This document shows, piece after piece, positions 62,558 to 64,000 of a stretch of DNA of 64,000 nucleotides (position 1 is its first letter; each line of letters begins with the position of its first letter). The translations under genes were made by a program, and so were the position numbers. The DNA is from an uncultured Ignavibacteriota bacterium (GTDB lineage Bacteria; Bacteroidota; Ignavibacteria; UBA10030; UBA8401), in assembly GCA_903861125.1 (NCBI GenBank), contig CAIOTF010000017.1, forward strand, positions 248,001-312,000, written 5' to 3'. The notes beneath the pieces were generated by a model that worked only from the letters and a program-made list of their open reading frames with translations, was not told where the DNA came from and did no database searches.

Positions 62558-64000
62558 GCATTGCTGTTGATCTTGATCTCGGAAAAAATGTGATGCACTT
62601 CGGACCGGTCAGCGGCATTCAGCACACGATCATAGATGGATTCATTTTTGATGTTTGTGGCGATCATGCGCAATGCATTGAGATATTGTTTTTCGTTCGT
62701 ACCGGTTGATACCAGGAAGATTAATTTAACTTTTTCCCCGGTTTGTTCGTTGTAGGTGATTTCATCTTTCAGCCGCGCAAAAATCACAACAATTTTTTCC
62801 TTTTCGCTTGGCACCCTGCCGTGAGGAACCGCAACACCTTTGCCGATGCTTGTCGGCATCAGCAATTCTCGTTCAACTACACTTTGTAAAAATTCCGATT
62901 TATTTTTGATCAGACCTGTCTTTGCTGCTTGTGAGATCAAGGTCATAAAAAGTTCTTCTTTCGACTGTGCAACAACATCCAACAAGATTAGTTTTTCGGG
63001 AATGAATGAAGCAAGATGTTCGTGAACGGTGTTTTTGTTGACTATATCAAAAGAATATTGGATGGCTTCATTCATTGTCGGGATAAAGTTTCCGATTCCG
63101 ATCTTTTGCGTGACACCGAGATTATACAATACCTGCCGTACGGCAGGGCGTATCCCAACAATCAACAGGCGTTTGTGATCTGCATAGAGACGATGGACGA
63201 TATTTTCCATCGCAACGGCTCCGGTCGTATCAATGATCGGTACGTTTTCTACATCGAGGATGACCACATTCAAATCAAAATTCTTCTCTAAAATGTCCAC
63301 AAATGAACGTGCGGCGCCGAAAAACAGAGCACCTTCAATATCATATATCACAATTTTATTTTCTTCGAGTTTTTTCCTGGTCTCTTCGTCGAGATTAACG
63401 CGGGAATTTCCGTCCATATCATTCGCACTGACCATTCCAAGTTCGCTCATTCTATGCACGAAAAGGAACGCTGCCATGACCATTCCTACTTCAACAGCCG
63501 TAATAAGATCTACAAATACGGTTATGGCTATGGTGGTAAGCATAACAACAGAATCCGGAAGAGGAGATTTTGGTATAAGAACGATTGGTTCTGTCTCGAA
63601 CATCCCGACGGCTGTCATCATCAGCACTCCGGCCAGCGCGGCCAGCGGAATAGTTGCTGCTAATCCTCCAAGAAAAAGAACTACTATTATGAGTATCATT
63701 CCGTGGATGATACCGGATAATTTTGTTTTTGCTCCCGCTTTGATATTCACCATCGTCCGAACGATCGCTCCCGTTCCGGCAACTCCTCCGAAAAATGGGG
63801 CCGCGAAATTTGCAATTCCCTGACCGACAAGTTCTTTATTGCTGTTGTGCCGTGTATTTGTTGCGTTATCGGCTACAACGGATGCAAGCAATGTTTCAAT
63901 CGCACCAAGCAGGGATATCGTAAACCCGGCCGGTAAAACCTTTTGCCATGTGTCCCATGAAATGAGCGGTAATCGCGGAATTTGAAACGAAGAGGGAATA
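62554..64000 (-). CDS. SulP anion transporter fused to STAS and PTS EIIA domains (5' partial)
   Basis: The frame runs off the right edge: the sequence between 63892 and 64000 continues the frame (SLLGAIETLLASVVADN-type SulP motif), so TTG 63891 is not the start. The visible part has the last SulP helices (GQGIANFAAPFFGGVAGTGAI, VVLFLGGLAATIPLAALAGVLMMTAVGMFE), then a STAS domain (IVIYDIEGALFFGAARSFVDIL, IIDTTGA), and a C-terminal EIIA-like domain with PHGR around the phosphorylatable His. SulP proteins import sulfate, bicarbonate or other anions. The EIIA domain suggests control by a phosphotransferase cascade, by inference. Confidence 0.87.
   Translation of the reverse strand, partial: IPSSFQIPRLPLISWDTWQKVLPAGFTISLLGAIETLLASVVADNATNTRHNSNKELVGQGIANFAAPFFGGVAGTGAIVRTMVNIKAGAKTKLSGIIHGMILIIVVLFLGGLAATIPLAALAGVLMMTAVGMFETEPIVLIPKSPLPDSVVMLTTIAITVFVDLITAVEVGMVMAAFLFVHRMSELGMVSANDMDGNSRVNLDEETRKKLEENKIVIYDIEGALFFGAARSFVDILEKNFDLNVVILDVENVPIIDTTGAVAMENIVHRLYADHKRLLIVGIRPAVRQVLYNLGVTQKIGIGNFIPTMNEAIQYSFDIVNKNTVHEHLASFIPEKLILLDVVAQSKEELFMTLISQAAKTGLIKNKSEFLQSVVERELLMPTSIGKGVAVPHGRVPSEKEKIVVIFARLKDEITYNEQTGEKVKLIFLVSTGTNEKQYLNALRMIATNIKNESIYDRVLNAADRSEVHHIFSEIKINSNA

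Overview
The window reads as a chromosome segment of a Gram-negative bacterium in or near the Ignavibacteria/Chlorobi side of the Bacteroidota. The grounds are indirect. Four secreted proteins end in the QNYPNPFNP-type C-terminal sorting domain used by type IX secretion (T9SS). A PorD-like (DUF4835) protein and PorV/PorQ-like barrels are present. LeuRS carries an insertion I associate with Bacteroidota. AtpD-AtpC form a two-gene unit apart from the other ATP synthase genes. Base composition is moderate. No rRNA is present and I could not run a taxonomic search.

Layout. 1-9.2 kb: a secreted phospholipase-D-like protein (cut by the left edge), an EamA transporter, TrmH, a class-A-beta-lactamase-like hydrolase, a 10-repeat VCBS/FG-GAP secreted protein, a tyrosine recombinase that has lost catalytic residues, and an NlpE-like lipoprotein. 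9.3-18.2 kb: LeuS, then a lipooligosaccharide-assembly module (GT2, MsbA-like exporter, O-antigen ligase-like protein, second GT2), then a DUF1844 protein, NAD kinase and a thioredoxin-like lipoprotein. 18.3-27.7 kb: 5'-nucleotidase with a cytochrome-like lipoprotein, class II photolyase, M1 aminopeptidase and a secreted esterase. 27.7-30.4 kb: a small accessory patch with a 59-bp tandem repeat, tRNA-Thr(CGT), a Fic protein under a palindrome-overlapped consensus promoter, and a 243-bp element with terminal inverted repeats. 30.4-38.6 kb: lipoprotein, exonuclease, PP2C phosphatase, ABC-F protein, deacetylase, serine hydrolase and a VF530-type protein.

38.7-49.8 kb is the most striking region. 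A seven-gene leftward operon encodes a pentaheme cytochrome c, a Tat-exported molybdopterin oxidoreductase-like subunit, a four-cluster ferredoxin subunit and an NrfD membrane subunit, in the same order as qrcABCD (menaquinone reductase). These are bracketed by two unusual GcvH-like proteins and a one-helix protein, and all three of those share an ADGG tail motif. The divergent operon encodes a histidine kinase with two c-type-heme-like motifs, an archaemetzincin-like protease and a sigma54-dependent response regulator. The intergenic region holds two outward-facing sigma54-like -24/-12 elements with repeated candidate upstream sites between them. I infer that the kinase/regulator pair controls the respiratory operon and possibly itself.

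49.8-64 kb: a YpdA-like flavoprotein, AtpD-AtpC, Alr, an unknown protein, ManC and RlpA in a tightly overlapping set, then PorD-like and barrel-type outer-membrane genes, MnmA, a TMTC-like membrane protein that lacks the usual TPR half, and a SulP-STAS-EIIA fusion cut by the right edge.

All assignments come from reading motifs by eye. No database search, structure prediction or codon-usage calculation was run.
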